DNA from: Pachyseris speciosa
Lineage: Eukaryota; Cnidaria; Anthozoa; Scleractinia; Pachyseridae
Assembly: GCA_016490735.1 (NCBI GenBank)
Contig: JAEMWC010000014.1
Span: forward strand, 2,120,001 to 2,184,000
Length of the DNA stretch: 64,000 bases
Reading direction: 5' to 3'
In this document: positions 1 to 14,100 of the stretch, one piece after another
Layout: each line of letters begins with the position of its first letter
Position numbering within the stretch: position 1 is the stretch's first letter
Position numbers and translations under genes: made by a program
Notes under the pieces: model-generated
What the model was told of the DNA's origin: nothing
The model's database searches: none
The model's input: only the letters and a program-made list of their open reading frames with translations

Positions 1-486
1 ACAAAAATAACCATAGAAAGGACACAGTTTCAAAACTATAATATCTGTCCAATCAGAAGTGCCCGTTCCCACGAGTGAAACAGACAAGAAACACAACTTT
101 TAATACACGCAATATCGGGAAAGCAAGCGTTATGCTACTCTGGGTGCCTTTTAGTCAATTAAAAGTTAATACTCTTTACATTATTACGCAAAGTTTAGAT
201 ACAACGACGCGAGCATCGAGAAAATAATTATAATCACGCAAAATAAAACCTGTACACCCTTCTGACCTTTATTCCATACCCAATCATCTGTTGTTCTGAA
301 ATACTGCTCAAAACAAACGCTCTCAAATAAATATCCTTTGTTATGGATGTACACTGGAGTAATTCAATTCTGAGAAAACATTTCTTTTCTCTGTAACCGT
401 TGGGCATTGAAACGGATTTTAAAGAGACGATGCGTGACCGACCTAATGACTTTATTTACTTCAAAATTCCTTACTCGCCGCAACAG

Positions 487-553
487 ATGTCTCATTAGCG
501 CAATCGGATAAGGGGCCGAGGTAAGAATTTGATGGTCGCGAGTTCTAAAACCG
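487..553 (+). repeat. tRNA-like module A of the array unit (Arg-type)
   Basis: The stretch contains an A-box-like segment (TTAGCGCAATCGGATAAGG) and, about 35 bp later, a B-box-like segment (GGTCGCGAGTTC), the spacing of an RNA polymerase III internal promoter. It resembles the 5' part of a tRNA-Arg. Related copies lie near 1676, 2620, 4150, 5669, 7160, 8646, 9863 and 14613, and a diverged one lies at 49605-49685. The copies at 1676, 2620 and 9863 keep a better B box (GCGAGTTCAAGTC type). Acceptor-stem pairing is poor and the anticodon arm is degenerate, so these are tRNA-derived repeat heads and not working tRNA genes. Confidence 0.55.
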
Positions 554-684
554 GATCCGGTATAATTAAATTATTTCTTTACTTATGTCATTGTTTCTTC
601 CTCTGGCCGAGAGGGGCACGGGCCTCTCGACGGACACCACGACAAAAAAAACTACAAAAAAAAAAAAAAAAAAGGGTATTACTA

Positions 685-718
685 GAAGCGGCTCGTCGCT
701 AAGCGACGGCCGCTTAAC
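685..718. repeat. GC-rich hairpin in array unit
   Basis: An imperfect palindrome: arm AAGCGGC-T-CGTCGCT, then AGCGACG-GCCGCTT. It recurs near 2813-2846, twice in tandem near 14810-14890, and in degraded form near 49757-49792. Other units replace it by a deletion that joins the A-run directly to the downstream block, so its presence or absence subdivides the array. Confidence 0.7.
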
Positions 719-894
719 AAGAAATTCTGCGAGAATTAGAAGCGGCCTTTTTGACCATCCGAGCCGGATTAATGCACAGGATAAGTTCAAGTTGATCGTA
801 ATTCAATTTTTGTCACCTTTCAGTTGGCATGACAGTCAATTCGTCACTCCGAATGATAAAGTATTTAAAATTTGACCGTGGGTTTAAGGAAGAC

Positions 895-972
895 TTTGGT
901 GGCCTGGTGGGATAGCACGCTCTTTTTCGCATTGTAATGACAACTTAGGGTCGATGGTTCCAGCCTCCGCCA
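895..972 (+). repeat. tRNA-like module B of the array unit
   Basis: A second A/B-box pair: TGGTGGCCTGGTGGGATAGC followed about 40 bp later by GGTCGATGGTTCCAGCC. Later copies have the more canonical GGTGGTTCAAGCC type B box. Equivalent modules occur near 3025, 4500, 6040, 7524, 9004, 13324 and 13485. The unit therefore carries two independent tRNA-like heads about 400 bp apart. Confidence 0.5.
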
Positions 973-3900
973 AGTGAAGTTTGTTTTTTCTTTGATCTCT
1001 TTTTTTTTTTCTATTCCTTTTCACTTGTTTTTCTTTTTTCTTTTGTCAACGCTTAAGCTGTAACCCTATTTTGCAATTTAACACGGAAAAGTACTCAACC
1101 GATTCTATGGATATTCGCTACGCGAGAAACAAAGGCCAGCTGAAGCTTGACAAAACACTGGCACTTCGATTTGTTTGACAATTTCAAAGAAAGCGAACAA
1201 TTTGGTATAAATCTGCGTCTTCGATCCGTTGACCAGTTTCTCGACGATAACCGAAATCTCAATACTACTAATGAATGTTGCGGTCAATATTTGTTTATCT
1301 TTAAAACCTGGTCAAAAGGAACGCTCAAATAAGTTCATTTCCTATAATTCTGACTAAACATTTCTTTTTGAAAGGATTTCGCCATTTCCGACTCTGACCC
1401 CTGTATTTTATGGCCACCAAAATCTACAAGTTCAGTCTAAAAACATTTACGGTCTTCCGAAAAGCTTTCGTTAAGTCATCTGTGTTGTGAAATGCTACTC
1501 AAAATAAACGCTTTCAAATAAATTCCTTTCCTACTGGATGTACATTGGAGTAATTCTATTCTGACAAAACATTTCTTTCCTCTGTAACCCTTGAGCATTG
1601 AAAGGCTTTTAAAGGGACGATGCGTGACCGACCTAATGACTTTATTTACTACAAAATTCTTTAATAACCGCAAGAAATGTCTCCTTAGCGCAATCGGATA
1701 AGGGACCGAGATTGGGATCCGAAGGTCGCGAGTTCCAGTCGCGGCGCCGCAATTAGAATATTTATCTCTTTACTTATGACATTGTTTCTTCCTCTGGCCG
1801 AGAGGGGCACGGGCCTCTCGGCGGACACCACGACAAAAAAAACTAAAACAAGAAATTCTGCGAGAATTAGAAGCGGCCTTTTTGACCATCCGAGCCGGAT
1901 TAATGCACTTTGTCACCTTTCAGTTGGCATGACAGTCAATTCGTCACTCTGAATGATAAAGAATTTAAAATTCGGTTATGCGTTAGAGAAGGTTTTGGTG
2001 GCCTGGTGGGTTAGTGCGCTCTTTTCGTACTGTAACCCTTGAGCATTGAAAGGCTTTTAAAAAGACGATGCGTGACCGACGTAATGACTTTATTTACTAC
2101 AAAATTATCTAGTGACCGCAAGAGATGTCTCATCAGCGCAATCGGATAGCGCAATCGGATAAGGGATTTGAAGGTCACGAGTTCAACTCCGGGCGCCGTT
2201 ATTAGAAAACTTATTTCTTTACTTTATGTAAATGTTTCTTCCTCTGGCTGAGAGGGGCACGGAACGCTCAAATAAATTCATTTCCTATAATTCTGACTAA
2301 ACATTTCTTTTTGAAAGGATTTCGCCACTTTCGACTGTGACCCCTGTATTTTATGGCCACCAAAATCTACAAGTTCAGTTTAAAAACATTTACGGTCTTC
2401 CGAATAGCTTTAGTTAAGTCATCAGTGTTGTGAAATACTGCTCAAAATAAACGCTTTCAAATAAATTCCTTCCCTACTGGATGTACATTGGAGTAATTCA
2501 ATTCTGACAAAACATTTCTTTCCTCTGTAACCCTTGAGCATTGAAAGGCTTTTAAAGAGACGATGCGTGACCAACGTAATGACTTTATTTACTACAAAAT
2601 TCTCTAGTAACCGCAAGAAGTGTCTCCTTACCGCAATCGGATAAGGGACCGAGATTGGGATCTTAAGGTCGCGAGTTCAAGTCGCGGCGCCGCTATTAGA
2701 AAATTAAGTGCTTTACTTATGTCATTGTTTCTTCCTCTGGCCGAGAGGGGCACGGGCCTCTCGGCGGACACCACGACAAAAAAAACTAAAAAAAAAAAAA
2801 CGGGTAATTTAAGAAGCGGCTCGTCGCTAAGCGACGGCCGCTTAACAAGAAATTCTGCGAGAATTAGAAGCGGCCTTTTTGACCATCCGAGCCGGATTAA
2901 TGCACAGGATGAGTTCAAGTTGATCGTAATTCAATTTTTGTCACCTTTCAGTTGGTATGACAGTCAATTCGTCACTCTGAATAATAAATAATTTAAAATT
3001 CGAACTTGCGTTTAGAGAAGGCTATGGTGGCCTAGTGGGTTAGTGTGCTCTTTTCCTACTGTAATGGCAGCTTAGGGTCGGTGGTTCAAGTCTGAATATT
3101 TTTTTCCTTGATCTCTTTTTTTTTTTTTTTTTTTTCTATTCCTTTTCACTTGTTTTTCTTTTTTCTTTTGTCAACGCTTAAGCTGTAAACCTATTTTGCA
3201 ATTTAACACGGAAAAGTACTCAACCGATTCTATGGATATTCGCTACGCGAGAAACCAAGGCCAGCTGAAGCTTCACAAAACACTGGCACTTCGATTTGTT
3301 TGACAATTTCAAAGAAAGCGAACAATTTGGTATAAATCTGAGTCTTCGATCCGTTGACCGGTTTCTCGACTATAACTGATATCTCAATACCACTAAGGTA
3401 TGTCCAAACAACGCCACGCAAAAGAGCTGTGTTGGTTGATTTCACTTCCGGTATTGCACCATCACTAACTCGGTCAATATTTGTTTATCTTCAAAACCGG
3501 GTCACGAACAATCTCGTTACATGTAAAGTATAATTCAGTGAAAGTTATGGACTTTCTTTAAGATTTCATAGGCCTTATAAATTATTTTAAACGTTGTTAC
3601 AATTTATCATTCCGGAAAAGAAACACAAATGCCCAAAAAAGAATTTTTTGAAAACTAATGAATTGTGAAACGAAAATAACCATAGACAGGACACACTTTC
3701 AAAACTATAATATCTGTCCAATCAGAAGTGCCCGTTCCCACGAGTGAAACAGACAAGAAACATAACTTGCACGCAATATCGGGAAAGCAAGCGTTATGCT
3801 ACTCTGGGTTCCTTTTAGTCAATTAAAAGTTTATACTCTTTACATTATTACGCAAAGTTTAGATACACCGACGCGAGCATCTAGAAAATAATTATAATCA

Positions 3901-4785
3901 CGCAAAATAAAACCTGTACACCCTTCTTACCTTTATTCGATACCCAATCATCTGTTGTTCTGAAATACTGCTCAAAACAAACGCTCTCAAATAAATATCC
4001 TTCGTTATGGGATGTACACTGGAGTAATTCAATTCTGAGAAAACATTTCTTTTCTCTGTAACCGTTGGGCATTGAAACGGATTTTAAAGAGACGATGCGT
4101 GACCGACCTAGTGACTTTATTTACTACAAAATTCCTCGGTCGCCGCAACAGATGTCTCATTAGCGCAGTTGGATAAGAGGCCGAGTTAAGAATTTGATGG
4201 TCGCGAGTTCTAATACCGGATCCGGTATAATTAAATTATTTCTTTACTTATGTCATTGTTTCTTCCTCTGGCCGAGAGGGGCACGGGCCTCTCGACGGAC
4301 ACCACGACAAAAAAAACTACAAAAAAAAAAAAAAACAAGAAATTCTGCGAGAATTAGAAGCGGCCTTTTTGACCATCCGAGCCGGATTAATGCACAGGAT
4401 AAGTTCAAGTTCATCGTAATTCAATTTTTGTCACTGACAGTCAATTCGTCACTCCGAATGATTAAGAATTTAAAATTCGAATCTGCGTTTAGCGAAGGTT
4501 TTGGTGGCCTAGCGGGTTAGTGCACTCATTACGTGTTTTAAATATAGCTTAGGGTGGGTGGTTCAAACCTCATCAGAGGTAATTTTTTTTTCTTTGATCT
4601 CTTTTTTTTTTCTATTCCTTTTCACTTGCTTTTCTTTTTTCTTTTGTCAGCGCTTAAGCTGTAAACCTATTTTGCAATTTAACACGGAAAAGTACTCAAC
4701 CGATTCTATGGATATTCGCTACGCGAGAAACCAAGGCCAGCTGAAGCTTGACAAAACACTGGCACTTCGATTTGTTTGACAATTT

Positions 4786-4826
4786 CAAAGAAAGAAAGAA
4801 AAAAGAAAGAAAGAAAGAAAGAAAGC
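4786..4826. repeat. (AAAG)n microsatellite
   Basis: About 40 bp of AAAG/AAAAAG repeats expand the AAAGAAAGCG point that is a single copy in all other array units, so the expansion is private to this unit. Confidence 0.9.
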
Positions 4827-7800
4827 GAACAATTTGCTATAAATCTGAGTCATGTGTTCGATCCGTTGACCGATTTCTCGACGATAACCGATAAATTATC
4901 TCAATACAACTAAGGTATGTTCAAACAACGCCACGCAAAAGAGCTGTGTTGGTTGATTTCCCTTCCGGTATTGCACCATCACTAACTCGGTCAATATTTT
5001 TTTATCTTCAAAACCGGGTCACGAACAATCACGTTACATGTAAAGTAAATTCAGTGAAAGTTATGGACTTTCTTTAAGATTTCATAGGCCTTATAAATTA
5101 TTTTAAACGTTGTTACAATTTATCATTCCGGAAAAGAAACACAAATGCCCAAAAAAGATTTTTTTTAAAACAAATGAATTGTGAAACAAAAATAACCATA
5201 GAAAGGACACAGTTTCAAAACTATAATATCTGTCCAATCAGAAGTGCCGTTCCCACGAGTGAAACAGACAAGAAACACAACTTTTAATACACGCAATATC
5301 GGGAAAGCAAGCGTTATGCTACTCTGGGTGCCTTTTAGTCAATTAAAAGTTTATACTCTTTACATTATTACGCAAAGTTTAGATACAACGACGCGAGCAT
5401 CGAGAAAATAATTATAATCACGCAAAATAAAACCTGTACACCCTTCTGACCTTTATTCCATACCCAATCATCTGTTGTTCTGAAATACTGCTCAAAACAA
5501 ACGCTCTCAAATAAATATCCTTTGTTATGGGATGTACACTGGAGTAATTCAATTCTGAGAAAACATTTCTTTTCTCTGTAACCGTTGGGCATTGAAACGG
5601 ATTTTAAAGAGACGATGCGTGACCGACCTAATGACTTTATTTACTTCAAAATTCCTTACTCGCCGCAACAGATGTCTCATTAGCGCAATCGGATAAGGGG
5701 CCGAGGTAAGAATTTGATGGTCGCGAGTTCTAAAACCGGATCCGGTATAATTAAATTATTTCTTTACTTATGTCATTGTTTCTTCCTCTGGCCGAGAGGG
5801 GCACGGGCCTCTCGACGGACACCACGACAAAAAAAACTACAAAAAAAAAAAAAAAACAAGAAATTCTGCGAGAATTAGAAGCGGCCTTTTTGACCATCCG
5901 AGCCGGATTAATGCACAGGATAAGTTCAAGTTGATCGTAATTCAAGTTTTGTCACCTTTCAGTTGGCATGACAGTCAATTCGTCACTCCGAATGAGGAAG
6001 GATTTAAAATTCGTCCATGCGATTAGAGAAGGTTTTGGTGGCCTAGTGGGTTAGGGCGCTCTTTTCACATTGTAATGACAGTTTTGGGTCGGTGGTTCAA
6101 GCCTCCACAAAGTGAAGTTTTTTTCTTTGATCTCTTTTTTGTTTTCTATTCCTTTTCACTTGTTTTTCTTTTTTCTTTTCTCAACGCTTAAGCTGTAAAC
6201 CTATTTTGCAATTTAACACGGAAAAGTACTCAGCCGATTCTATGGATATTCGCTACGCGAGAAACCAAGGCCAGCTGAAGCTTGACAAAACACTGGCACT
6301 TCGATTTGTTTGACAATTTCAAAGAAAGCGAACAATTTGGTATAAATCTGAGTCTTCGATCCATTGACCGGTTTCTCGACGATAACTGATATCTCAATAC
6401 CACTAAGGTATGTTCAAACAACGCCACGCAAAAGAGCTGTGTTGGTTGATTTCACTTCCGGTATTGCACCATCACTAACTCGGTCAATATTTATCTTCAA
6501 AACCGGGTCACGAACAATCTCGTTACATGTAAAGTATAATTCAGTGAAAGTTATGGACTTTCTTTAAGATTTCATAGGCCTTATAAATTATTTTAAACGT
6601 TGTTACAATTTATCATTCCGGAAAAGAAACACAAATGCCCAAAAAAGATTTTTTTTTTTAAAACTAATGAATTGTGAAACGAAAATAACCATAGACAGGA
6701 CACACTTTCAAAACTATAATATCTGTCCAATCAGAAGTGCCCGTTCCCACGAGTGAAACAGACAAGAAACATAACTTACACGCAATATCGGGAAAGCAAG
6801 CGTTATGCTACTCTGGGTGCCTTTTAGTCAATTAAAAGTTTATACTCTTTACATTATTACGCAAAGTTTAGATACAACGACGCGAGCATCGAGAAAATAA
6901 TTATAATCACGCAAAATAAAACCTGTACACCCTTCTTACCTTTATTCCATACCCAATCATCTGTTGTTCTGAAATACTGCTCAAAACAAACGCTTTCAAA
7001 TAAATATCCTTTGTTATGGGATGTACACAGGGGTAATTCAATTCTGAGAAAACATTTCTTTTCTCTGTAACCGTTGGGCATTGAAACGGATTTTAAAGAG
7101 ACGTTGCGTGACCGACCTAATGACATTATTTACTACAAAATTCCTTACTCGCTGCAACAGATGTCTCATTAGCGCAATCGGATAAGGGCCGAGGTAAGAA
7201 TTTGATGGTCGCGAGTTCTAAAACCGGATCCGGTATAATTAAATTATTTCTTTACTTATGTCATTGTTTCTTCCTCTGGCCGAGAGGGGCACGGGCCTCT
7301 CGACGGACACCACGACAAAAAAAACTACAAAAAAAAAAAAAAACAAGAAATTCTGCGAGAATTAGAAGCGGCCTTTTTGACCATCCGAGCCGGATTAATG
7401 CACAGGATGAGTTCAAGTTGATCGTAATTCAATTTTTGTCACCTTTCAGTTGGTATGACAGTCAATTCGTCACTCTGAATAATAAATAATTTAAAATTCA
7501 AACTTGCGTTTAGAGAAGGCTATGGTGGCCTAGTGGGTTAGTGTGCTCTTTTCCTACTGTAATGGCAGCTTAGGGTCGGTGGTTCAAGTCTGAATATTTT
7601 TTTCCTTGATCTCTTTTTTTTTTTTTTTCTATTCCTTTTCACTTGTTTTTCTTTTTTCTTTTGTCAACGCTTAAGCTGTAAACCTATTTTGCAATTTAAC
7701 ACGGAAAAGTACTCAACGGATTCTATGGATATTCGCTACGCGAGAAACCAAGGCCAGCTGAAGCTTCACAAAACACTGGCACTTCGATTTGTTTGACAAT

Positions 7801-10120
7801 TTCAAAGAAAGCGAACAATTTGGTATAAATCTGAGTCTTCGATCCGTTGACCGGTTTCTCGACTATAACTGATATCTCAATACCACTAAGGTATGTCCAA
7901 ACAACGCCACGCAAAAGAGCTGTGTTGGTTGATTTCACTTCCGGTATTGCACCATCACTAACTCGGTCAATATTTGTTTATCTTCAAAACCGGGTCACGA
8001 ACAATCTCGTTACATGTAAAGTATAATTCAGTGAAAGTTATGGACTTTCTTTAAGATTTCATAGGCCTTATAAATTATTTTAAACGTTGTTACAATTTAT
8101 CATTCCGGAAAAGAAACACAAATGCCCAAAAAAGATTTCTTTTAAAACTAATGAATTGTGAAACGAAAATAACCATAGACAGGACACACTTTCAAAACTA
8201 TAATATCTGTCCAATCAGAAGTGCCCGTTCCCACGAGTGAAACAGACAAGAGACATAACTTGCACGCAATATCGGGAAAGCAAGCGTTATGCTACTCTGG
8301 GTGCCTTTTAGTCAATTAAAAGTTTATACTCTTTACATTATTACGCAAAGTTTAGATACACCGACGCGAGCATCTAGAAAATAATTATAATCACGCAAAA
8401 TAAAACCTGTACACCCTTCTTACCTTTATTCCATACCCAATCATCTGTTGTTCTGAAATACTGCTCAAAACAAACGCTCTCAAATAAATATCCTTCGTTA
8501 TGGGATGTACACTGGAGTAATTCAATTCTGAGAAAACATTTCTTTTCTCTGTAACCGTTGGGCATTGAAACGGATTTTAAAGAGACGATGCGTGACCGAC
8601 CTAGTGACTTTATTTACTACAAAATTCCTCGGTCGCCGCAACAGATGTCTCATTAGCGCAGTTGGATAAGAGGCCGAGGTAAGAATTTGATGGTCGCGAG
8701 TTCTAATACCGGATCCGGTATAATTAAATTATTTCTTTACTTATGTCATTGTTTCTTCCTCTGGCCGAGAGGGGCACGGGCCTCTCGACGGACACCACGA
8801 CAAAAAAAACTACAAAAAAAAAAAACAAGAAATTCTGCGAGAATTATAAGCGGCCTTTTTGACCATCCGAGCCGGATTAATGCACAGGATAAGTTCAAGT
8901 TGATCGTAATTCAATTTTTGTCACCTTTCAGTTGGCATGACAGTCAATTCGTCACTCAAAATGATAAAGTATTTAAAATTTGACCATGCATTTAAGGAAG
9001 ACTTTGGTGGCCTAGTGGGATAGCACGCTCTTTTCGCATTGTAATGACAACTTAGGGTCGGTGGTTCCAGCCTCCGCCAAGTGAAGATTTTTTTTTCTTT
9101 GATCTCTTTTTTTTTTCTATTCCTTTTCACTTGTTTTTCTTTTTTCTTTTGTCAACCCTTAAGCTGTAACCCTATTTTGCAATTTAACACGGAAAAGTAC
9201 TCAACCGATTCTATGGATATTCGCTACGCGAGAAACCAAGGCCAGCTGAAGCTTCACAAAACACTGGCACTTCGATTTGTTTGACAATTTCAAAGAAAGC
9301 GAACAATTTGGTATAAATCTGCGTCTTCGATCCGTTGACCAGTTTCTCGACGATAACCGAAATCTCAATACTACTAATGTATGTTCAAACAACGCTAAGC
9401 AAAAGAGCTGTGTTGGTTGATTTAACTTCCGGTAGTACTTCCGGTATTGCACCATCACTCTGAACTCGGTCAATATTTGTTTATCTTTAAAACCGGGTCA
9501 AAAGGAACGCTCAAATAAATTCATTTCCTATAATTCTGACTAAACATTTCTTTTTGAAAGGATTTCGCCATTTCCGACTCTGATCCCTGTATTTTATGGC
9601 CACCAAAATCTACAAGTTCAGTCTAAAAACATTTACGGTCTTCCGAATAGCTTTCGTTAAGTCATCTGTGTTGTGAAATGCTACTCAAAATAAACGCTTT
9701 CAAATAAATTCCTTTCCTACTGGATGTACATTGGAGTAATTCAATTCTGACAAAACATTTCTTTCCTCTGTAACCCTTGAGCATTGAAAGGCTTTTAAAG
9801 AGACGATGCGTGACCGACCTAATGGCTATATTTACTACAAAATTCTCCAGTAACCGCAAGTAACATCTCTTTAGCGCAATCGGATAAGGGACTGACATTG
9901 GGATCTGAAGGTCGCGAGTTCAAGTCGCGGCGCCGCCATTAGAAAATTAATTTCTTTACTTATGTCATTGTTTCTTCCTCTGGCCGAGAGGGGCACGGGC
10001 CTCTCGGCGGACACCACGACAAAAAAAACTAAAAAAAAAAAAACAAGAAATTCTGCGAGAATTAGAAGCGGCCTTTTTGACCATCCGAGGCGGATTAATG
10101 CACAGGATGCGGTTGAAGTC

Positions 10121-13100
10121 AATCGTACATTAATTCATTTTTTGTTGAAGGCGCCTTGTCAAACTTTGTCAAAACACCAAATGACTAATCCTCGGATTTG
10201 TTTCACACAAAGTGAAGAATTGGGTATAAAGCGGCTTCTTAGATCCGTCGACCACTTTTTCGACGATAACCGATATCTCCACCACTGCAAAGCTAAGCTA
10301 GCTTTAACTACAAACAACGTCACGCAATCAAAACAACTGCCTTGTTGATTTCATTCAGTATTGCACCATCGTCGCAGGAACTCGTGCCTAGGGTACTACT
10401 CGGTCAACAGGATTCAAAGGCTTTTGCGATTCGTGACTCCTACCCCAAAATAAAATTTTTTGTTCAAGAATACGGAATTCGAATATTGCATGGTTTGAAC
10501 TTTCCATAGGTAGGAAAATTATTATCAAGCGATAAATACAAGGCGACTTACAATTTTTCACGCATTCCACAAAATTTAATGTGTTTACTTGCATAAACTT
10601 AACTCCGCGTGAGCAATTTTTAGTTTTCCATTTTGTTAGAACAAAAAACGTTCTAATATTTGTAAACTACGTTGTTTCTTGTTTCTTTTGGTCTAAAACT
10701 AGACTCATAAGGTGATATTATACAGAAGGAAACTTCTTCAAAAGATTGCATACTTTTCTACCGGAAGCGACGTTAGGCAGTTTCCGGTTTCTCAAACTTA
10801 GCAGTAACCGTACGCAAATGGTGGTTTTATTTTCCTTTTAAAAGAATAATAGTTTCGGAATTTGAATAGGATATGTTTCTAGCTTCCCGGAAAGACAAAA
10901 ATTATTACACAACGCCGGGTAAAAGGCTAGTTACAAACGTCTTACTTTTACAAAGGCGAGAAATTGTACCAGTCCAAGTCGCTGTGAATATTTTTAAAGG
11001 AGTTATTTGTGGTTTACCGAAACAAAAATATTTCAAGTTTTTCTTCTTAGTTACTGCAAACTGCTTTCCAAATTCAAATAGCCCGTATTTTTGGCTTTCC
11101 AAAGAGATAAAAATCATTGTGAACTATTGAACTGATAACGAGAGAGACGCGTTTTCACGCAACTGACAACTTTGACAAAATTAATTTATGCTCAAGTAAA
11201 CACAAACAGCTCAAAGCGTACAGCTGTGTGTGGAATCGGCTTATGTAAAAATTTCTACGTACGCGTATTCCAGAGAAATAAAAGCAAATCTTTCTTCAAT
11301 ATGAAATCTTTTCGTTTGCCTACCTCAGTGTAATAAATTGCTTTTTAGCCAATTAAAGTATATATTCTCTGCATTATTACGCACAGTTTTGATACAAAGA
11401 CGCGAGCATCGAGAAAATAATCATAATCACACAAAATATAACCTGTTAAGCCTTTTTTTACCTTTATTCCATACCCGCCTTGTGCCTTCCAGCCCTTTTA
11501 AACGCCATTTTGTCGAATTGTTTTGCTATGAGTACTGTACATTATAAAGTAACTCCAGGCAGAGGAGCTCTGAACGAACCCTCACCACGCGAAGGCCAAT
11601 AAATTCCAAACAAATCGACCTATCTCCTCTAATTGTCACCAGAGATACGGAAGATTATATGCCAACCCGTCCGATGTTCTTACTCAGAAGGAAAGTTTTT
11701 CAAGAGATTACATACTTTCCTACCGGAAGCCACGTAACGCAGTTTCCGGTTTCTTAAACTTAGCAGTAACCGTACGCAAATGGCAGTTTTATTTTCTTTT
11801 TAAAAGAATAACTGGGAAACGGTATGCAATGAACACAAAAGGGAAGCACATGTATTACAAATATGAAGTTTCGACCACTTGAGTTGTCGAAGCCGATTAA
11901 ATTATGTTTATATCTCGAACAATCTCGTTACATGTAAAGTAAATTCACTGAAAGCTATGGACTTTCTTCAAAGTTTCATAGGCCTTATGAATTATTTTAA
12001 ACGTTGTTACAATTTATCATTCTGGAAAAGAAACACAAATATCAAAAGATTTTGTTTAAAACAACGGCATTGTGTTTCGATACTATAAATATCTGTCCAA
12101 TCAGAAGTGCCCGTTCCCACGAGTGAAACAGGCAAAACATAACTTGCACGCTATATCGGGAAAGCAAGCGTAATGCTCCTCTCGGTGAATTTTAGTTAGT
12201 CAATTAAAGTTTATACTCTTTGCATTATTACACGAAGTTTAGATTCAACGACGCGAGCATCGAGAAATTAATTATAATCATTCAAAATATAACCTGTACA
12301 GCCTTGTTACCCTTATTCCATAGCCTCCTTGCTGAAGTTTAGCCGTCATTTTTAACTCCATTTCGTTGAATTTTTTCCTACGAGTACTTTACATTATAAA
12401 ATAACTGAAGGCAGGAAGCTCTGAACGAAACCTCACCACGCGAAGGCCAGAAATCTTTTTGTTTGTCTACCTGTAATAAATTGCCTTTTAGTCAATTAAA
12501 GTTTACACTCTATATTATTACGCGAAGTTTAGATACAACGATGCGAGCATCGAGAAAATAACCATGATCACTCAAAATATAACCTGTAAAGCCTTCTTAC
12601 CTTTATTCAATAGCCGCCTTGTGCCTTCTAGCCGTTTTGAACACCATTTCGTCGATTTTGTTTCCTACGAGTACTGTACATTACAAAATAACTGAAGGCA
12701 GGGGGGCTCCGAACCAACCCTCACCACGCGAAGGCCAATAAATTCCAAACAAATCGACCTATCTCCCTCAAATTGCCACCAGAGAGACCGAAGATTATAT
12801 GCCTACCCATCCGATGTTCGCCAGTTTCCAAATTCGGTTGCATGCGCTGTAGAAGCGTTCCGCCGAGTTGTTTTCCCGGTAACCCAACGGGCGTACTACG
12901 CGTTCAAAAACTGAGAGATCAATCAGACTGCCGGAACTTTAGCCTACGAGGCAAAGCCACAAAATTTTCAAAGTGTCGAGAATATGGCATTTCATACTAT
13001 GCCCAAGCTCGCAAAAATGGTCAGCCACGAAGCTACCTTTCTTTTCATAATCGCTTGACAATTCTCAACAAAAATCCTCTGGCCGAGAGGGGCACGGGCC

Positions 13101-14100
13101 TCTCGACGGACACCACGACAAAAAAAACTACAAAAAAAAAAAAAAACAAGAAATTCTGCGAGAATTAGAGGCGGCCTTTTTGACCATCCGAGCCGGATTA
13201 ATGCACAGGATAAGTTCAAGTTGATCGTAATTCAATTTTTGTCACCTTTCAGTTGGCATGACAGTCAATTCGTCATTCTGAATGATAAAGAATTTAAAAT
13301 TCGAAATTGCGTTAAGAAAAGGTTTTAGTGGCCTAGCGGGTTAATGTGCTCGTTGCACAAGTTGCACAAGTTCAAGTTGATCGTAATTCAATTTTTGTCA
13401 CCTTTCAGTTGGCATGACAGTCAATTCGTCATTCTGAATGATAAAGAATTTAAAATTCGAAATTGCGTTAAGAAAAGGTTTTAGTGGCCTAGCGGGTTAA
13501 TGTGCTCGTTGCATAATGTCATGGCAGCGTAGGGTAGGTGGATTAAGTCTCAACAGAGTGAAAATTTTTTTTCTTTTATCTCTTTTTTTTCCATTCCTTT
13601 TCACTTGTTTTTCTTTTTTCTTTTGTCAACGCTTAAGCTGTAAACCTATTTTGCAATTTAACACGGAAAAGTAGTGAAGCGATTCTATGGATATTCGCTA
13701 CGCGAGAAACCAAGGCCAGCTGAAGCTTCACAAAACACTGGCACTTCTATTTGTTTGACAATTTCAAAGAAAGCGAACAATTTGCTATAAATCTGAGTCT
13801 TCGATCCGTTGACCGGTTTCTCGACGATAACTGATAACTCAATACCACTAAGGTACGTTCAAACAACGCCACGCAAAAGAGCTGTGTTGGTTGATTTCAC
13901 TTCCGGTATTGCACCATCACTAACTCGGTCAATATTTGTTTATCTTCAAAACCGGGTCACGAACAATCTCGTTACATGTAAAGTAAAGTCAGTGAAAGTT
14001 ATGGACTTTCTTTAAGATTTCATAGGCCTTATAAATTATTTTAAACGTTGTTACAATTTATCATTCCGGAAAAGAAACACAAATGCCCAAAAAAGATTTT
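10121..14100. repeat. Diverged and rearranged array segments
   Basis: Sequence related to the AT-rich part of the array unit returns in pieces around 11330-11580, 11900-12440, 12480-12760 and, in full form, 13076-14100. The pieces share phrases such as GACGCGAGCATCGAGAAAAT, ACCTTTATTCCATA and CACCACGCGAAGGCCA. Between them, 10140-11330 holds low-complexity AT-rich sequence with two GCAGTTTCCGGTTTCT-type repeats (about 10778 and 11740). No gene is recognisable; the ORFs of 60-131 codons lack homology that I can see. Confidence 0.6.
13209..13512. repeat. Local direct duplication of about 145 bp
   Basis: The block starting AGTTCAAGTTGATCGTAATT and ending at GGGTTAATGTGCTCGTTGCA occurs twice, near 13212-13356 and 13370-13514, almost without differences, joined by GTTGCACAAGTTGCACAAG. 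It carries tRNA-like module B, so that module is doubled here. Confidence 0.8.

Larger units (their letters stand above)
1..10120. repeat. Composite tandem repeat array, about 1.2-1.5 kb units
   Basis: The same block recurs in direct orientation. The landmark reading CTCTGGCCGAGAGGGGCACG starts near 601, 1791, 2735, 4266, 5783, 7273, 8759 and 9976. Between 4.27 and 8.76 kb the spacing is regular, 1,486 to 1,517 bp; the flanking units are shorter through internal deletions. Each full unit holds, in order, a tRNA-Arg-like module, a GC-rich hairpin followed by an A-run, a second tRNA-like module, a long pyrimidine tract, a block around TATGGATATTCGCTACGCG, and an AT-rich block containing CCAATCAGAAGTGCCCGTTC. 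Units are nearly identical, so amplification was probably recent. The ORFs inside (60-130 codons) repeat with the unit, cross homopolymers and carry no recognisable domain, so I treat them as chance ORFs. It may be a satellite or a tandemised non-autonomous element. Confidence 0.85.

Noticed and set aside
585..875. ORFs of 60-130 codons across the tandem array on both strands
   Set aside because: They recur with each repeat unit, run through A or T homopolymers, differ in frame between units and have no domain; they are products of the repeat.
1..10120. CRISPR-like regular repeat spacing
   Set aside because: Units of about 1.5 kb with conserved interiors, no short repeat-spacer structure; the DNA is eukaryotic.
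12773..13168. 131-codon plus-strand ORF in the diverged array
   Set aside because: Its C-terminal part is the array hairpin and A-run; the N-terminal part has no recognisable family. No splice or promoter support.
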